DNA of 64,000 nucleotides from NAT127 sp041655035 (GCA_041655035.1 JBAZCN010000002.1:9524-73523); one strand, 5' to 3'; shown: positions 51,469 to 59,842, counted from the stretch's first letter. The notes: a model not told the origin generated them from the letters alone. Translations and numbers: made by a program.

Positions 51469-51657
51469 ATGGATATTCAGGTAGGGGGCTTGCTCGGTCT
51501 GTTGATCCTGGCCGCCGACATCTGGGCCATTATCAACGTATTCCAATCCGGCACCAGCAATGTCAGCAAGTTGCTGTGGATTCTTTTGATTCTGCTGCTG
51601 CCGGTCGTTGGCCTGATCATCTGGTTTTTTATCGGGCCGCGCGGGGGTAGGATATAG
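51469..51657 (+). CDS. small membrane protein with PLDc_N (cardiolipin-synthase N-terminal-like) domain
   Basis: The 62-residue protein has two hydrophobic helices (GLLGLLILAADIWAIINVF and LLWILLILLLPVVGLIIWFF) joined by a short polar stretch, ending GPRGGRI. This is the PLDc_N pattern found at the N-terminus of cardiolipin synthases and in stand-alone small proteins. No catalytic domain is present. It starts at ATG 51469, 8 bases after AGAGGA. A sigma-E-type promoter and a repeat-bearing leader precede it, suggesting an envelope-stress role. Confidence 0.82.
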   Translation: MDIQVGGLLGLLILAADIWAIINVFQSGTSNVSKLLWILLILLLPVVGLIIWFFIGPRGGRI

Positions 51658-51726
51658 GGCATTACACATGCGCCGGGGGCGTCCAGCCCCTGGCGAAATA
51701 ACAAGCCCTCAGCGAGAAATAGCCGA

Positions 51727-52380
51727 ATGCGACTGTTCTACTATCCGGGCGCCTGCTCGTTGGTGCCACATATTGCCCTGGAAGAAATCGGTGCGCCCTA
51801 TGAGGCGGTCAAGGTGGATTTTGCCCGCGGAGAACAGCGGACGGAGCAATATCTGCGCCTCAATCCCGGTGGTCGGGTGCCGGTGCTGGTTACCGACCGG
51901 GGTGCGATCAGTGAAATACCTTCCATCCTGGGCTACCTGGCCCGGACTTTCCCCGATTCCAAATTGATGGACACCGGTGACCCGTTCGAATTCGCCCAGA
52001 TGCAATCCTTCCATATGTACATCGCCACCACGCTCCATGTGTTGTTCAGGCAGATTTCACGGCCAGACGCCTATGTGGATGGCGACGATTGCCGGGGCGC
52101 CTTGAAAGCCAAGGTGCCGGAGATGGCCGACCACTACTTCGAGCCGATCGAGCAGCGCATGGCGGACGGACGCCCCTGGGTCCACGGCGACAGCTGGTCC
52201 GCTTCCGACATTTACCTGTATGTGTTTTCCAGCTATCTCAACATGGCGGACCGCGGCGACCCCGCACGGGTGCCCGCGGTCATGGCGCACCGCCGGCGAG
52301 TGCGTGCGAGGCCGGCGGTGGCCAGGGCTCTCGATCAGGAAAGTGGCGGCGGGCTGGTGGCGATGACGATCTTTGATTGA
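51727..52380 (+). CDS. glutathione S-transferase family protein
   Basis: The 217-residue cytosolic protein has the thioredoxin-like N-terminal domain MRLFYYPGACSLVPHIALEEIGAPYE, the cis-Pro segment GGRVPVLVTDRG followed by ISEIPSILGYLA, and the all-helical C-terminal domain with SWSASDIYLYVFSSYL, the usual helix-capping region. Catalytic residue is probably Ser/Cys near CSLVPH, as in beta-class enzymes. Start ATG 51727. The substrate cannot be inferred. It is convergent with the FUSC-like gene. Confidence 0.88.
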   Translation: MRLFYYPGACSLVPHIALEEIGAPYEAVKVDFARGEQRTEQYLRLNPGGRVPVLVTDRGAISEIPSILGYLARTFPDSKLMDTGDPFEFAQMQSFHMYIATTLHVLFRQISRPDAYVDGDDCRGALKAKVPEMADHYFEPIEQRMADGRPWVHGDSWSASDIYLYVFSSYLNMADRGDPARVPAVMAHRRRVRARPAVARALDQESGGGLVAMTIFD

Positions 52381-52404
52381 TGGCGGCCGGCGCGCCAGAG
52401 GGCG

Positions 52405-53487
52405 TCACCTCTGGCCGGCGTCGGCGAGAGGGGGGCGGACGGGCGCGATCCGGCGGCGGTAGCCATGACAGGCCCAGCCGCCGAAAAAGCCGATGACGCT
52501 GCCGAGCAGGATGTCGAACATCCGCGCCAGGATCAGCGCTTCCACATCGTGAATGGGGCCGGCGGCGTCGGCGAACAGCACAGTCAGCGGCGTGATGAAG
52601 ACCATGGCGAGACCGTAATTGCGCACCACCAGAACCTCGATGACGAACTGTAACGCCATGACCACCAGCGCGATCTGCAGGTGGCTGAGGGACAGGGAAA
52701 AAATCCCCCAGGCCAGCAGCATGCCCAGGCCGGTGCCGAGAATGCGGTGGATCTTGCGCTGCCATAACAGGCGCAGGCTTGCCCCCTGCATGATCGCGGC
52801 ACAGGAGATCGGTACCCAGTAGGGATTGTCGAGCCCCAGCCAGCGGGCGACAGCATAGGAGCCGCCGACAAACACCCCGACGATCACAGCCTCGCCGACG
52901 ATCTGGCGAACACCCTGCGCTGGCAGGGTGATCGGCACGCTGGTGGTCGGAGACCCGCGCATCTGGCAGAGATTGTAGGCCAGCGCCAGCAGGCAGGCCG
53001 TCAGGCTCCCCAGGGCGACCAGCCCCAGGCGCAACGGGATCAGCTCCGGCGCGAACGCGGCGGTGCTGCCGAGGGCGGTGATCATGATAAAAAAGAAGGT
53101 GCCCGGCGGCGGCAGCGCCCAGAGCCGGCACAGCGCTGTCGCCAGGGCGGCGGTGATGCCGAGGGTCAGCGCCGAGATCCAGGGATTGAAGCTGGTGCCG
53201 GCTCCCAGCGCGAAGCAGAGTACAAAGCCGCATCCGCAAGCCGCCAGGGTCGAGATGCCGCGCCTCATGGTGCGGCCCTGAGGCATATAGAGAATGACCA
53301 GGGCGCCCAGGCAGGTGGTTATGCCGAAGCCGAAATGGCCGAGCCAGGCCGCGGTCAGCAGCGGCAGGCCCACCGCCAGGGCGGCGAGCAGGGGAATCTG
53401 CCACGGCCTCTGCTGAGGGTTGACCAGCAGCAAGAAGCGCAATTCGGCGCCGATGCTGTCCCGCAGGCGCATCCGCCGCCCCTTCAT
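52405..53487 (-). CDS. FUSC-like/DUF2955 inner-membrane protein
   Basis: The 360-residue membrane protein has two sets of about five hydrophobic helices separated by a hydrophilic linker (LCQMRGSPTTSVPITLPAQ), the FUSC/aromatic-acid-exporter-like plan. Examples are WQIPLLAALAVGLPLLTAAWLGHFGFG and YWVPISCAAIMQGASLRLLWQRKIHRILGTGLGM. I start it at ATG 53487; ATG 53472 has the better ribosome site (AAGGGG) and is a good alternative. The end of the PerM-type gene lies 43 bases upstream on the same strand. Substrate unknown; such proteins often export aromatic or other small acids. Confidence 0.75.
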   Translation of the reverse strand: MKGRRMRLRDSIGAELRFLLLVNPQQRPWQIPLLAALAVGLPLLTAAWLGHFGFGITTCLGALVILYMPQGRTMRRGISTLAACGCGFVLCFALGAGTSFNPWISALTLGITAALATALCRLWALPPPGTFFFIMITALGSTAAFAPELIPLRLGLVALGSLTACLLALAYNLCQMRGSPTTSVPITLPAQGVRQIVGEAVIVGVFVGGSYAVARWLGLDNPYWVPISCAAIMQGASLRLLWQRKIHRILGTGLGMLLAWGIFSLSLSHLQIALVVMALQFVIEVLVVRNYGLAMVFITPLTVLFADAAGPIHDVEALILARMFDILLGSVIGFFGGWACHGYRRRIAPVRPPLADAGQR

Positions 53488-53530
53488 TGTCGACAGTCCT
53501 GCATCTTGCCGATCGTACGCGCGCCCGACC

Positions 53531-54673
53531 CTATGGCTGGCTTTCCTGCCCGGCCGATATCGGCTCGCTGGCCGGCACGTCGGGGGGCGGGATCTCCACC
53601 GTCGAATGTCCCGGCGGCTGGAAATCCCGGCAGAAGATCTGCCAGAACACAATGAACAGCGCGGCGATCAACGGGCCGATGACGAACCCGTTGATCCCGA
53701 ACAGCACCAGGCCGCCGAGGGTGGACAGCAGCACCAGCCAGTCCGGCATTCGGGTGTCGCGGCCCACCAGGATGGGGCGCAGGATATTGTCGGCCAGGCC
53801 GATCACCAACACCCCGTAGAGCACCAGCACCACCGCCGATACCGCTTCGCCAGTGGCGAACAGGTAGACCGCCACCGGTGCCCAGATCAGTCCGGCACCA
53901 ACCGCCGGGATCAGCGACAGCACGGCCATCAATACCCCCCACAGCAGCGCGGCGGGGATGCCGAGAATGGCGAAGATCAGCCCGCCGAGAGCGCCCTGGA
54001 CGATCGCCACCACCAGGTTGCCCTTGATCGTCGCCCGGGTCACCTCCGCAAACTTGCGGAACAGCAGACGTTCCCGTTCATCGCCGAGGGGCAGGGCGCG
54101 AACCAGCATGTCGAGCAGCAGCGGCCCGTCGCGCAGCAGGAAAAAGGCGACATACAGCATCAGGCAGAGATGGAGGAAGAACTGAAAGGTACTTTGTCCC
54201 AGCGACAGGGCATTCTTCGCCACGAACCGGCTGGCCACCACGGCGGCGTTGGCAGCCTGCTGCTTGACGGCGTCGGCATCGATTCCCAGCCGGTCCATCA
54301 GCGACTGCAGCTGCGGCAGGGCATCGCGTATCTTGTCGATATAGCTCGCCGGGTTGATTTCACCGGAGTCGATCTGTTGGTAGAGGTTGGCGCCGCTTTG
54401 GAAAAAGGAGGCGAGCACCGCCAGTGACGGGAGCACCACCACAAATACGCAAATCACCAGCGTGGTGAGGGCGGTGGTGTTGGGACGTTCGCCCCAAACC
54501 CTCGTCAGCCTGTGCTGCAGCGGGTAGAACAGCAGGCCGATGGCGCAGGCCCAGAACAGCGGTGTGAAAAATGGCTTGAGGAGATAGAAGAAGAGCCCGG
54601 TAACCACCACCAGTAACAGCAGGAAGGTGCGTTGCTCCATTTTACTGGCGAACTTGGGGTCTTGCACTGCCAT
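53531..54673 (-). CDS. AI-2E transporter family (PerM-like) membrane protein
   Basis: The 380-residue protein has about eight hydrophobic segments, starting with FLLLLVVVTGLFFYLLKPFFTPLFWACAIGLLFYPL, and the conserved C-terminal pore region GVLMAVLSLIPAVGAGLIWAPVAVYL and GLADNILRPILVGRDTRMPDWLVLLSTLGGLVLFGINGFVIGPLIAALF, typical of the AI-2E exporter/PerM family. Start ATG 54673 (MAVQDPKF). Family members export AI-2 or act as Na+/H+ antiporters; the cargo here is not known. It is followed by the FUSC-like gene on the same strand. Confidence 0.9.
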   Translation of the reverse strand: MAVQDPKFASKMEQRTFLLLLVVVTGLFFYLLKPFFTPLFWACAIGLLFYPLQHRLTRVWGERPNTTALTTLVICVFVVVLPSLAVLASFFQSGANLYQQIDSGEINPASYIDKIRDALPQLQSLMDRLGIDADAVKQQAANAAVVASRFVAKNALSLGQSTFQFFLHLCLMLYVAFFLLRDGPLLLDMLVRALPLGDERERLLFRKFAEVTRATIKGNLVVAIVQGALGGLIFAILGIPAALLWGVLMAVLSLIPAVGAGLIWAPVAVYLFATGEAVSAVVLVLYGVLVIGLADNILRPILVGRDTRMPDWLVLLSTLGGLVLFGINGFVIGPLIAALFIVFWQIFCRDFQPPGHSTVEIPPPDVPASEPISAGQESQP

Positions 54674-54735
54674 CGAGGTATCCCTGGGTCGGAGGATTCT
54701 GCCGACTATAAGGATTCCGCCGTCGGTCAACAATA

Positions 54736-54772
54736 GCAGCGGCTGCTACCGGCCTTTGGAAGCAGCCGCTGC
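54736..54772. terminator. 12-bp perfect stem-loop upstream of PerM and after ybjN
   Basis: GCAGCGGCTGCT at 54736-54747 and AGCAGCCGCTGC at 54761-54772 are exact reverse complements around a 13-base loop. It lies between the ybjN-like stop and the PerM start on the minus strand. No T run follows, so it may be a weak terminator or an mRNA-stabilising hairpin. Confidence 0.45.
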
Positions 54773-54794
54773 CAGATGAAGGCGGTGTGCACAG

Positions 54795-55262
54795 TCAATG
54801 GAACTGGCGGCTCGGTGCGGTGGGTTCGCCGTCCTCCGGAAGCAGGAAATCCAGTTCCCCCAGCTCACCGGTCAGGCGGGTCATCAAGTCCTGGGCGGTG
54901 GTGACGAAGAGGATGAATTGCTCGCTGCTGATCCCTGCCCCGGTAAGCGCCGTGGCCCCGGCCACCAGCTGGGGCATGGCATCGTCGACGATATCGAGAA
55001 ACAGCTTGAGGGTCGGATAGTTGGCGTTCAGGCGGCCGAGATCCGTCGCCAGGGGCAGGATGGCGGTCGGGCGAACCAGGTACTCGGTGCTGATCAGCAG
55101 GCCCCAGTCCTCCATGAACAGCCGGCTCTCGACCACGCCGGCGAGGCCCTGGATGCTGCTCAGGTGCAGGCCGTTGCACTGGTTGCACAGGTAGTATTCG
55201 ATATTGGCATCCCGCAACCACTGATGCAGGCTGTCGGCGAGAGAAGACGTCTGGTCGGTCAT
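54795..55262 (-). CDS. YbjN domain-containing protein
   Basis: The 155-residue acidic cytosolic protein contains LADSLHQWLRDANIEYYLCN followed by QCNGLHLSSIQG, with a CxxC pair (C26/C29), and LGRLNANYPTLKLFLDIVDD in the second half. These fit the YbjN family (a sensory-regulator-like fold of the type III secretion chaperone class). Function is not established. It starts at ATG 55262 and lies upstream of the PerM gene on the same strand. Confidence 0.7.
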   Translation of the reverse strand: MTDQTSSLADSLHQWLRDANIEYYLCNQCNGLHLSSIQGLAGVVESRLFMEDWGLLISTEYLVRPTAILPLATDLGRLNANYPTLKLFLDIVDDAMPQLVAGATALTGAGISSEQFILFVTTAQDLMTRLTGELGELDFLLPEDGEPTAPSRQFH

Positions 55263-55280
55263 GTGTCAGTCCACTGGCGG

Positions 55281-55307
55281 GCCGGTGCCGCAAATGCCGG
55301 CACCGGC
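55281..55307 (-). promoter_or_regulatory. 10-bp stem-loop in the 5' leader of the YbjN gene
   Basis: GCCGGTGCCG at 55281-55290 and CGGCACCGGC at 55298-55307 pair perfectly around CAAATGC, ending 19 bases before the YbjN start codon (minus strand). It may affect translation or be a fortuitous palindrome in GC-rich DNA. Confidence 0.35.
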
Positions 55308-55543
55308 GAAGAAGGGCAAGGATTGTAACTCAGGCGGCAGGGCGGCCCAAGCGGCAACAGCGGGTAGCGAGAGCCCGGCGGCGCCGCGCCGGCACACAGA
55401 AGTGCGGTACACGAGCGCCCGATGAAAGAGCCCGGTGGGTTGCAGCGGCCACGCTTGTGGCCTACTCTATGGCAACAAACGTCGCGGTGGAGTGGTCTGG
55501 ATACTACGGCACTGGTAGACGCCATAACTATAAGGAGCTGCCC

Positions 55544-56107
55544 ATGTTCAGATCATTGCTGTTGGCATTGCTGCTGCCCCTGGCGGTCCAAGTTCAGGCT
55601 GGCGGAGGCGAGCGCTGTAACGCAGGCGAGGCCCTCGACAACCTGGTGGGGCTTGTTCACCAACGCCTGAACCTGGCCGAGGACGTGGCCCACTACAAGT
55701 GGAATCGTCAGCTGGCCATTGAAGACTTGCCTCGCGAGCAGGCCATCATCACCAGCCTCGGGCGCCGCGCCGCGGAGCAGGGATTGCCGGCCGCCTGGGC
55801 CGAAGCCTTCTTCCGGGCCCAGATTGAAGCCTCGAAGGCCGAGCAGCGAATCCTCTTCGCCCAGTGGCGCGAGCAGGGCATTGTCGCCTTTCACGACGCC
55901 CCGGACCTGATCACCGTCACCCGGCCGAAACTCGACGACCTGACACCCCATTTGATCGCCACGCTGGCGGCGGTATGGCCCCATCTGACCGACCCCGCCT
56001 GCGGCACCCTGGTGCTCGAACAAGTGGCGGCGCTCGGGGTTGCACCTTCCTGGCACGCTCCCGACGCCATGAAGCTTGCCACCGCGCCACTGGGGGCACT
56101 CCCTTAA
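55544..56107 (+). CDS. periplasmic chorismate mutase (AroQ gamma type)
   Basis: Converts chorismate to prephenate. The 187-residue precursor has a signal peptide (MFRSLLLALLLPLAVQVQAG) and an all-helical AroQ domain: LVGLVHQRLNLAEDVAHYKW, with the Arg and Lys of the active site, then DLPREQAIITSLGRRAAEQGL and FFRAQIEASKAEQ. Start ATG 55544 has AAGGAG 6 bases upstream. The secreted type is known from several gammaproteobacteria and mycobacteria; its periplasmic purpose is unclear. It is monocistronic and is followed by a cluster of REP-like repeats. Confidence 0.85.
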   Translation: MFRSLLLALLLPLAVQVQAGGGERCNAGEALDNLVGLVHQRLNLAEDVAHYKWNRQLAIEDLPREQAIITSLGRRAAEQGLPAAWAEAFFRAQIEASKAEQRILFAQWREQGIVAFHDAPDLITVTRPKLDDLTPHLIATLAAVWPHLTDPACGTLVLEQVAALGVAPSWHAPDAMKLATAPLGALP

Positions 56108-56148
56108 GAGCCTGTTCAAGGTTTTTCTGACAGGCGATACCCCACTGC

Positions 56149-56412
56149 ATAGGGTGTGCTGAGGCACGAGCGCACCGTGGTTGCTGCCAGCCTCTGGTGC
56201 GTTTCCTCCGTCAACGCACCCTATGGAGTTTCACCCGATGCTTCTTGAAAGATCTTGAACAGGGATAGGGTGTGCTGAAGCACGAAGCGCACCGTGGTTG
56301 CTGCCAGCCTCTGGTGCGTTTCCTTCGTCAACGCACCCCTATGGAGTTTCATCCAATGCTTCTTGAAAGACTTTGAACAGGGATAGGGTGTGCTGAGGCA
56401 CGAAGCGCACCG
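56149..56412. repeat. REP-like palindromic repeats, five alternating copies in a tandem duplication
   Basis: Copies of the 49-kb element occur at 56149-56177 (+), 56195-56224 (-), 56265-56294 (+), 56312-56342 (-) and 56383-56412 (+). The units between successive plus copies (56149-56264 and 56265-56382) are near-identical direct repeats of 116-118 bases, so a whole inverted pair with its linker has been duplicated. Each element pairs GGTGTGC with GCGCACC or the GGTGCG/CGCACC variant. They lie after the chorismate mutase gene. Confidence 0.85.
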
Positions 56413-56696
56413 CACCGCAGGAACCGCAGTTCAAAAAAATTATTCTATATATCAATAATCTATAACTGGCGCCACCAACCTCTAGCAGGCTGTCAGCTGC
56501 TAGGGTCCACTTGCTTGGGCCCCTTTCGCCTTTCAGTTGGCGGGCATTCCACTTGGTTGTTGCGCTGACGGATTCTGTGCCATCATGGCGCCCTCAGGCG
56601 GCGTTTCGCATCATCCGCTGCCTTGCAGGCAACCGGCAGCCGGTGTTGGTACACCGGGCCGACCTTTCAAGCGCTTTGGATATCCCGCGATAGTCG
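56413..56696. promoter_or_regulatory. AT-rich stretch and leader upstream of the copper genes
   Basis: Positions 56427-56468 are strikingly AT-rich (TATATATCAATAATCTATAAC), which suggests a promoter for the copper genes, with several possible -10 elements. The following 200 bases hold no gene I can support. I looked for CueR- or CopR-type palindromes and saw none that I could defend. Confidence 0.4.
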
Positions 56697-57107
56697 ATGG
56701 CCACGCCGAACCCGACAGCCTCACACCCGCGATTTCACCTTCTGGTGCTGCTGGCTTTTGTGTTCCAGGTGCTGATGCCGGTAGCTTTGCCGGGTATGGC
56801 TTCCGACGCGGATCAACCCCATCATCGTGCCAGCGTTTTGCTTCTTCATCATGATGAAGGCGGTGCCATGCTCGACATCGCTGGTCATGACCTCCACCCG
56901 CTGCCGGCCAATGCTGCCGATTGCGATCAGGCCGAATGTCACCAGGTCGGTTGCGACGAGGAATGCCAGCACTGCACCGGCTCCGCCCTGGCCGCCTCTG
57001 CGCTCGGGCCGCCGATTATTGCCCCCACTGCCGGGGTTGCGCCGCTGAGCGCCGCTTTTTCTACCCGCACCCCCGATCACTCGCTGCGACCTCCCATATA
57101 CGCCTGA
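56697..57107 (+). CDS. CopL/DUF2946-like copper-responsive small protein
   Basis: The 136-residue protein has a hydrophobic N-terminal segment (FHLLVLLAFVFQVLMPVALP), a His-rich stretch (QPHHR, LLLHHDEGG), then five cysteines, C76, C81, C86, C90 and C93, in a C-x4-C-x4-C-x3-C-x2-C array with nearby His, and an ending TPDHSLRPPIYA. Such small Cys/His proteins directly upstream of copA are the CopL or DUF2946 type, which modulate copper-dependent copAB expression in Xanthomonas and related bacteria. Start ATG 56697 has no strong Shine-Dalgarno. Family membership rests on architecture and position. Confidence 0.65.
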   Translation: MATPNPTASHPRFHLLVLLAFVFQVLMPVALPGMASDADQPHHRASVLLLHHDEGGAMLDIAGHDLHPLPANAADCDQAECHQVGCDEECQHCTGSALAASALGPPIIAPTAGVAPLSAAFSTRTPDHSLRPPIYA

Positions 57108-57226
57108 TTCCGTGTGAAATCCGGGATGCCGCGCTGCTTCGCGGCCGGCCCTCACCCCTGGCCCTTGTATATATGAAGGCGTACGCCCGCGCCGATGAGT
57201 GCGCAGGCATTTAAGGAGGTATTTCC

Positions 57227-57322
57227 ATGCTCACAAAGAACATGCTCACAAAGAACATGCTTGCATCCGGGTGTGTCATTCAATGCTCACCCCGCCACCG
57301 AACGGGTGAGGCAGACCGATGA
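57227..57322 (+). CDS. 31-codon Cys/His leader peptide coupled to copA
   Basis: A short frame starts at ATG 57227 behind TAAGGAGGT (57212-57220), the strongest Shine-Dalgarno in this region. It encodes 31 residues beginning MLTKNMLTKNML, from a duplicated 15-base unit ATGCTCACAAAGAAC, followed by GCVIQCSPRHR with C16, C20 and H24 spaced C-x3-C-x3-H. It ends at TGA 57320-57322, overlapping the copA start as ATGA. The likely role is a copper-responsive upstream frame controlling copA translation. That it is translated and binds metal is inference from the ribosome site, coupling and residues. Confidence 0.55.
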   Translation: MLTKNMLTKNMLASGCVIQCSPRHRTGEADR

Positions 57323-59121
57323 TCAGCCGCCGCCGTTTTGTCTGCGGCATGGCCGCCCTGCCTCTGGCCCCGGGCGTGCTCCGGGCGGCCAGTGTCCCAA
57401 ATCCCCCGCCACTGGTGCTGCGCGGCAACCGTTTCGACCTGGGCATCGATTACCAGCGGGTCAACTTCACCGGCCAGGAACGTCTTGCCACCAGTGTCAA
57501 TGGCTCGCTGCCGGCACCGATCCTGCGCTGGCGGGAGGGCGAGCGGGTCACCCTGAGGGTCACCAACCGGCTGGCGGAAGACACCTCGATCCACTGGCAC
57601 GGGCTGATTCTGCCGGCCGCGATGGACGGCGTGCCCGGCCTGAGTTTCCCTGGCATCCGGCCGGGCGAAACCTTCGAGTATGCTTTCGACGTCCGGCAGA
57701 GCGGCACCTACTGGTACCACAGCCACTCCGGCTTTCAGGAGCAGACCGGGCTGTACGGCGCCATCGTCATCGACCCCCGGGAACCCGATGCCGACCCGGC
57801 GGACCGGGACTATGTCGTGGTGCTGTCGGACTGGAGTGATGACGATCCGGCGAAGGTATTCGCCACCCTGAAAAAAGCCAGTCACTACTACAACGTCAAT
57901 CCCCGCACCGCCGGAGATCTGTGGCGGGATATCCGCGACAAGGGCGCGGCCGCTACCTGGAGCGAGCGGGCGATGTGGAACCGGATGCGGATGAGCGACA
58001 GGGACATCGCCGACGTCACCGGCTACACCTACACCTTCCTGATGAACGGCCAGACCCCGGCCCAGGGCTGGACCGGATTGTTCAAGCGGGGCGAAAAGGT
58101 GCGCCTGCGGTTCATCAATGCCGCGGCCATGACATTTTTCGACGTGCGCATCCCGGGCCTGTCGATGACCGTGGTGGCCGCGGATGGCCAGGCCATCGAG
58201 CCGGTGACCGTGGACGAGTTCCGCTTCGGCCCCGCCGAGACCTACGACGTGATCGTCTCTCCCGCGGACGACCGCGCCTGGAGCCTGTTTGCCCAGGCCG
58301 TCGACCGCAGCGGCTATGCCCGGGGCACCCTGACGCCGGATCCGTCCCTCACCGCCGAGGTCCCCGCCCTCGACCCTTTCCCGGTGCTTACCCATGCCGA
58401 TATGGGTATGACCCATGACGCTCACGGCAGCCACGGCGATCACCAGCATCATGGCGCCGGAGCCGCCGCGCCATCAGCGGATGCCCGTGCGGGTCACGGG
58501 GCGATGGGGCGGAACGTGGATCACAGCGCCCACGCCGACCACGCCATGGCGGCACCTCGTCTCGGCCGGGCCGGGCATGGCAGCGATGCGCCCGTTGTCC
58601 ACGCCCCGAGCGAGCGCGGCCCCGGCGTCGAGATGCGCGCGCCGGACCCCCAATACCGCCTCGCCGATCCGGGCGCGGGATTGCGCGACAATGGCCGGCG
58701 GGTGCTGACCTACGCCGACCTGCGCAACCGCCACCCCACCCCGGACCCGCGGGAGCCGGGGCGGGAAATCCAGCTCCACCTCACCGGCAACATGGCCCGC
58801 TACATGTGGTCCTTCGACGGCATTCCCTACGCCCACGCCGAGCCGTTGCGCTTCCGCCTCGGGGAGCGGCTGCGCATCACCCTGGTCAACGACACCATGA
58901 TGCACCACCCCATCCACCTGCACGGCATGTGGAGCGACCTGGAAACCGGCGATGGTGCGCGCATCCCCCGCAAACACACCGTTACCGTCCAGCCCGGCGC
59001 CAGGATCAGCTACCTGGTGACCGCCGACGCGCCGGGCAAATGGGCCTACCACTGCCACCTGCTATATCACATGGGCGGCATGTTCCGGGAAGTGCATGTG
59101 GCCGGGGAGGGCGGGTCATGA
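57319..59121 (+). CDS. copA: multicopper oxidase CopA
   Basis: Periplasmic copper-resistance oxidase of 600 residues. A twin-arginine signal (SRRRFVCG) heads the protein, which would be exported folded with copper. The four copper-binding segments are present: HWHG near residue 92, HSH in YWYHSHSG near 133, HPIHLHGMW near 530 and HCHLLYHM near 578. Between cupredoxin domains 2 and 3 lies a Met/His-rich insert (about 355-430, with HGSHGDHQHH and DHSAHADHAM) likely to bind extra copper. GAGG sits 7 bases upstream of ATG 57319, which also overlaps the leader-peptide stop. It overlaps copB by ATGA. Confidence 0.96.
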   Translation: MISRRRFVCGMAALPLAPGVLRAASVPNPPPLVLRGNRFDLGIDYQRVNFTGQERLATSVNGSLPAPILRWREGERVTLRVTNRLAEDTSIHWHGLILPAAMDGVPGLSFPGIRPGETFEYAFDVRQSGTYWYHSHSGFQEQTGLYGAIVIDPREPDADPADRDYVVVLSDWSDDDPAKVFATLKKASHYYNVNPRTAGDLWRDIRDKGAAATWSERAMWNRMRMSDRDIADVTGYTYTFLMNGQTPAQGWTGLFKRGEKVRLRFINAAAMTFFDVRIPGLSMTVVAADGQAIEPVTVDEFRFGPAETYDVIVSPADDRAWSLFAQAVDRSGYARGTLTPDPSLTAEVPALDPFPVLTHADMGMTHDAHGSHGDHQHHGAGAAAPSADARAGHGAMGRNVDHSAHADHAMAAPRLGRAGHGSDAPVVHAPSERGPGVEMRAPDPQYRLADPGAGLRDNGRRVLTYADLRNRHPTPDPREPGREIQLHLTGNMARYMWSFDGIPYAHAEPLRFRLGERLRITLVNDTMMHHPIHLHGMWSDLETGDGARIPRKHTVTVQPGARISYLVTADAPGKWAYHCHLLYHMGGMFREVHVAGEGGS

Positions 59122-59819
59122 GCCGATTGACGGGGTGGTTGCTGGCCGCCGCGCTGTTGCCCGCGACCGGCCTTGCCCACATGAAGGACGATCCGCTGCT
59201 GGCCGGGCTGACCGTGGACCGGCTCGAATGGCGGGAGGGACAGGGAGCCGATGCCCTGGCCTTCGCCATCGATGGCTGGCTCGGGCGGGATCTGCACAAA
59301 CTCCACCTCAATACCGAAGGCGAGCGGGTCGATGGCGATTTTCACAAGGGCAAGGTGCAGGCCCTTTACAGCCAGGCAGTAACGCCCTTCTGGGACATCC
59401 ACATGGGCTGGCAGGGGGATCTGCGACCGACGCCGGATCGCCACTGGCTGGCCATGGGTGTCGACGGCCTGGCCCCCGGCTGGATTGCGCTCAACGCCAC
59501 CCTGTTGATCGGTGATCATGGCCGCACAGGTTTCGGCCTCGATGCCGACTACGACTTGCGGCTTACCCGTCGCTGGGTGTTGACGCCTGCCGTGGAGGCG
59601 CGATTGTACGGCCACAATGATCCGGCTGCCGGCAGTGGGTCGGGCCTGGCGGATATCGAAGCGGGCCTGCGCCTGCGCTACGAGATCCGGCCTGAATTCT
59701 CGCCCTATATCGGCGTGCACCATCAACGCCGGTACGGCAACACCGCTGATTACGCTCGGCAGCGGGGCGAGCGGGTATCGGCCACCTCGCTGGTGGTGGG
59801 GGTGCGGCTGTGGTTTTGA
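59118..59819 (+). CDS. copB: copper resistance protein CopB
   Basis: Outer-membrane protein of 233 residues with a signal peptide ending GLAHMKDD. Family landmarks are MKDDPLL, VDRLEWREGQGADALAFAIDGWLGRDLHKLHL, ALYSQAVTPFWDIHMGWQGDLRPTPDRHWLAMGVDGLAPGWI and a terminal aromatic strand, SATSLVVGVRLWF, consistent with a small beta-barrel. It lacks the long Met-rich N-terminal repeat found in some CopB proteins. Its ATG overlaps the copA stop. Confidence 0.93.
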   Translation: MSRLTGWLLAAALLPATGLAHMKDDPLLAGLTVDRLEWREGQGADALAFAIDGWLGRDLHKLHLNTEGERVDGDFHKGKVQALYSQAVTPFWDIHMGWQGDLRPTPDRHWLAMGVDGLAPGWIALNATLLIGDHGRTGFGLDADYDLRLTRRWVLTPAVEARLYGHNDPAAGSGSGLADIEAGLRLRYEIRPEFSPYIGVHHQRRYGNTADYARQRGERVSATSLVVGVRLWF

Positions 59820-59820
59820 A

Positions 59821-59842
59821 GGCGCCCGGCCAGCCGGGCGCC
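59821..59842 (+). terminator. GC-rich stem-loop after copB
   Basis: GGCGCCCGGC and GCCGGGCGCC are perfect reverse complements separated by CA, one base after the copB stop codon. No T run follows, so it may be a 3' stabilising hairpin rather than a terminator. Confidence 0.45.

Noticed and set aside
49167..56412. CRISPR array
   Set aside because: Repeats alternate in orientation, are few, and have unequal, partly duplicated spacers; no cas genes are present.
57195..57318. Longer frame beginning MSAQAFKEVFPC upstream of copA
   Set aside because: It is in another frame, runs into copA antiphase, lacks a ribosome site, and is displaced by the better-supported leader peptide at 57227.
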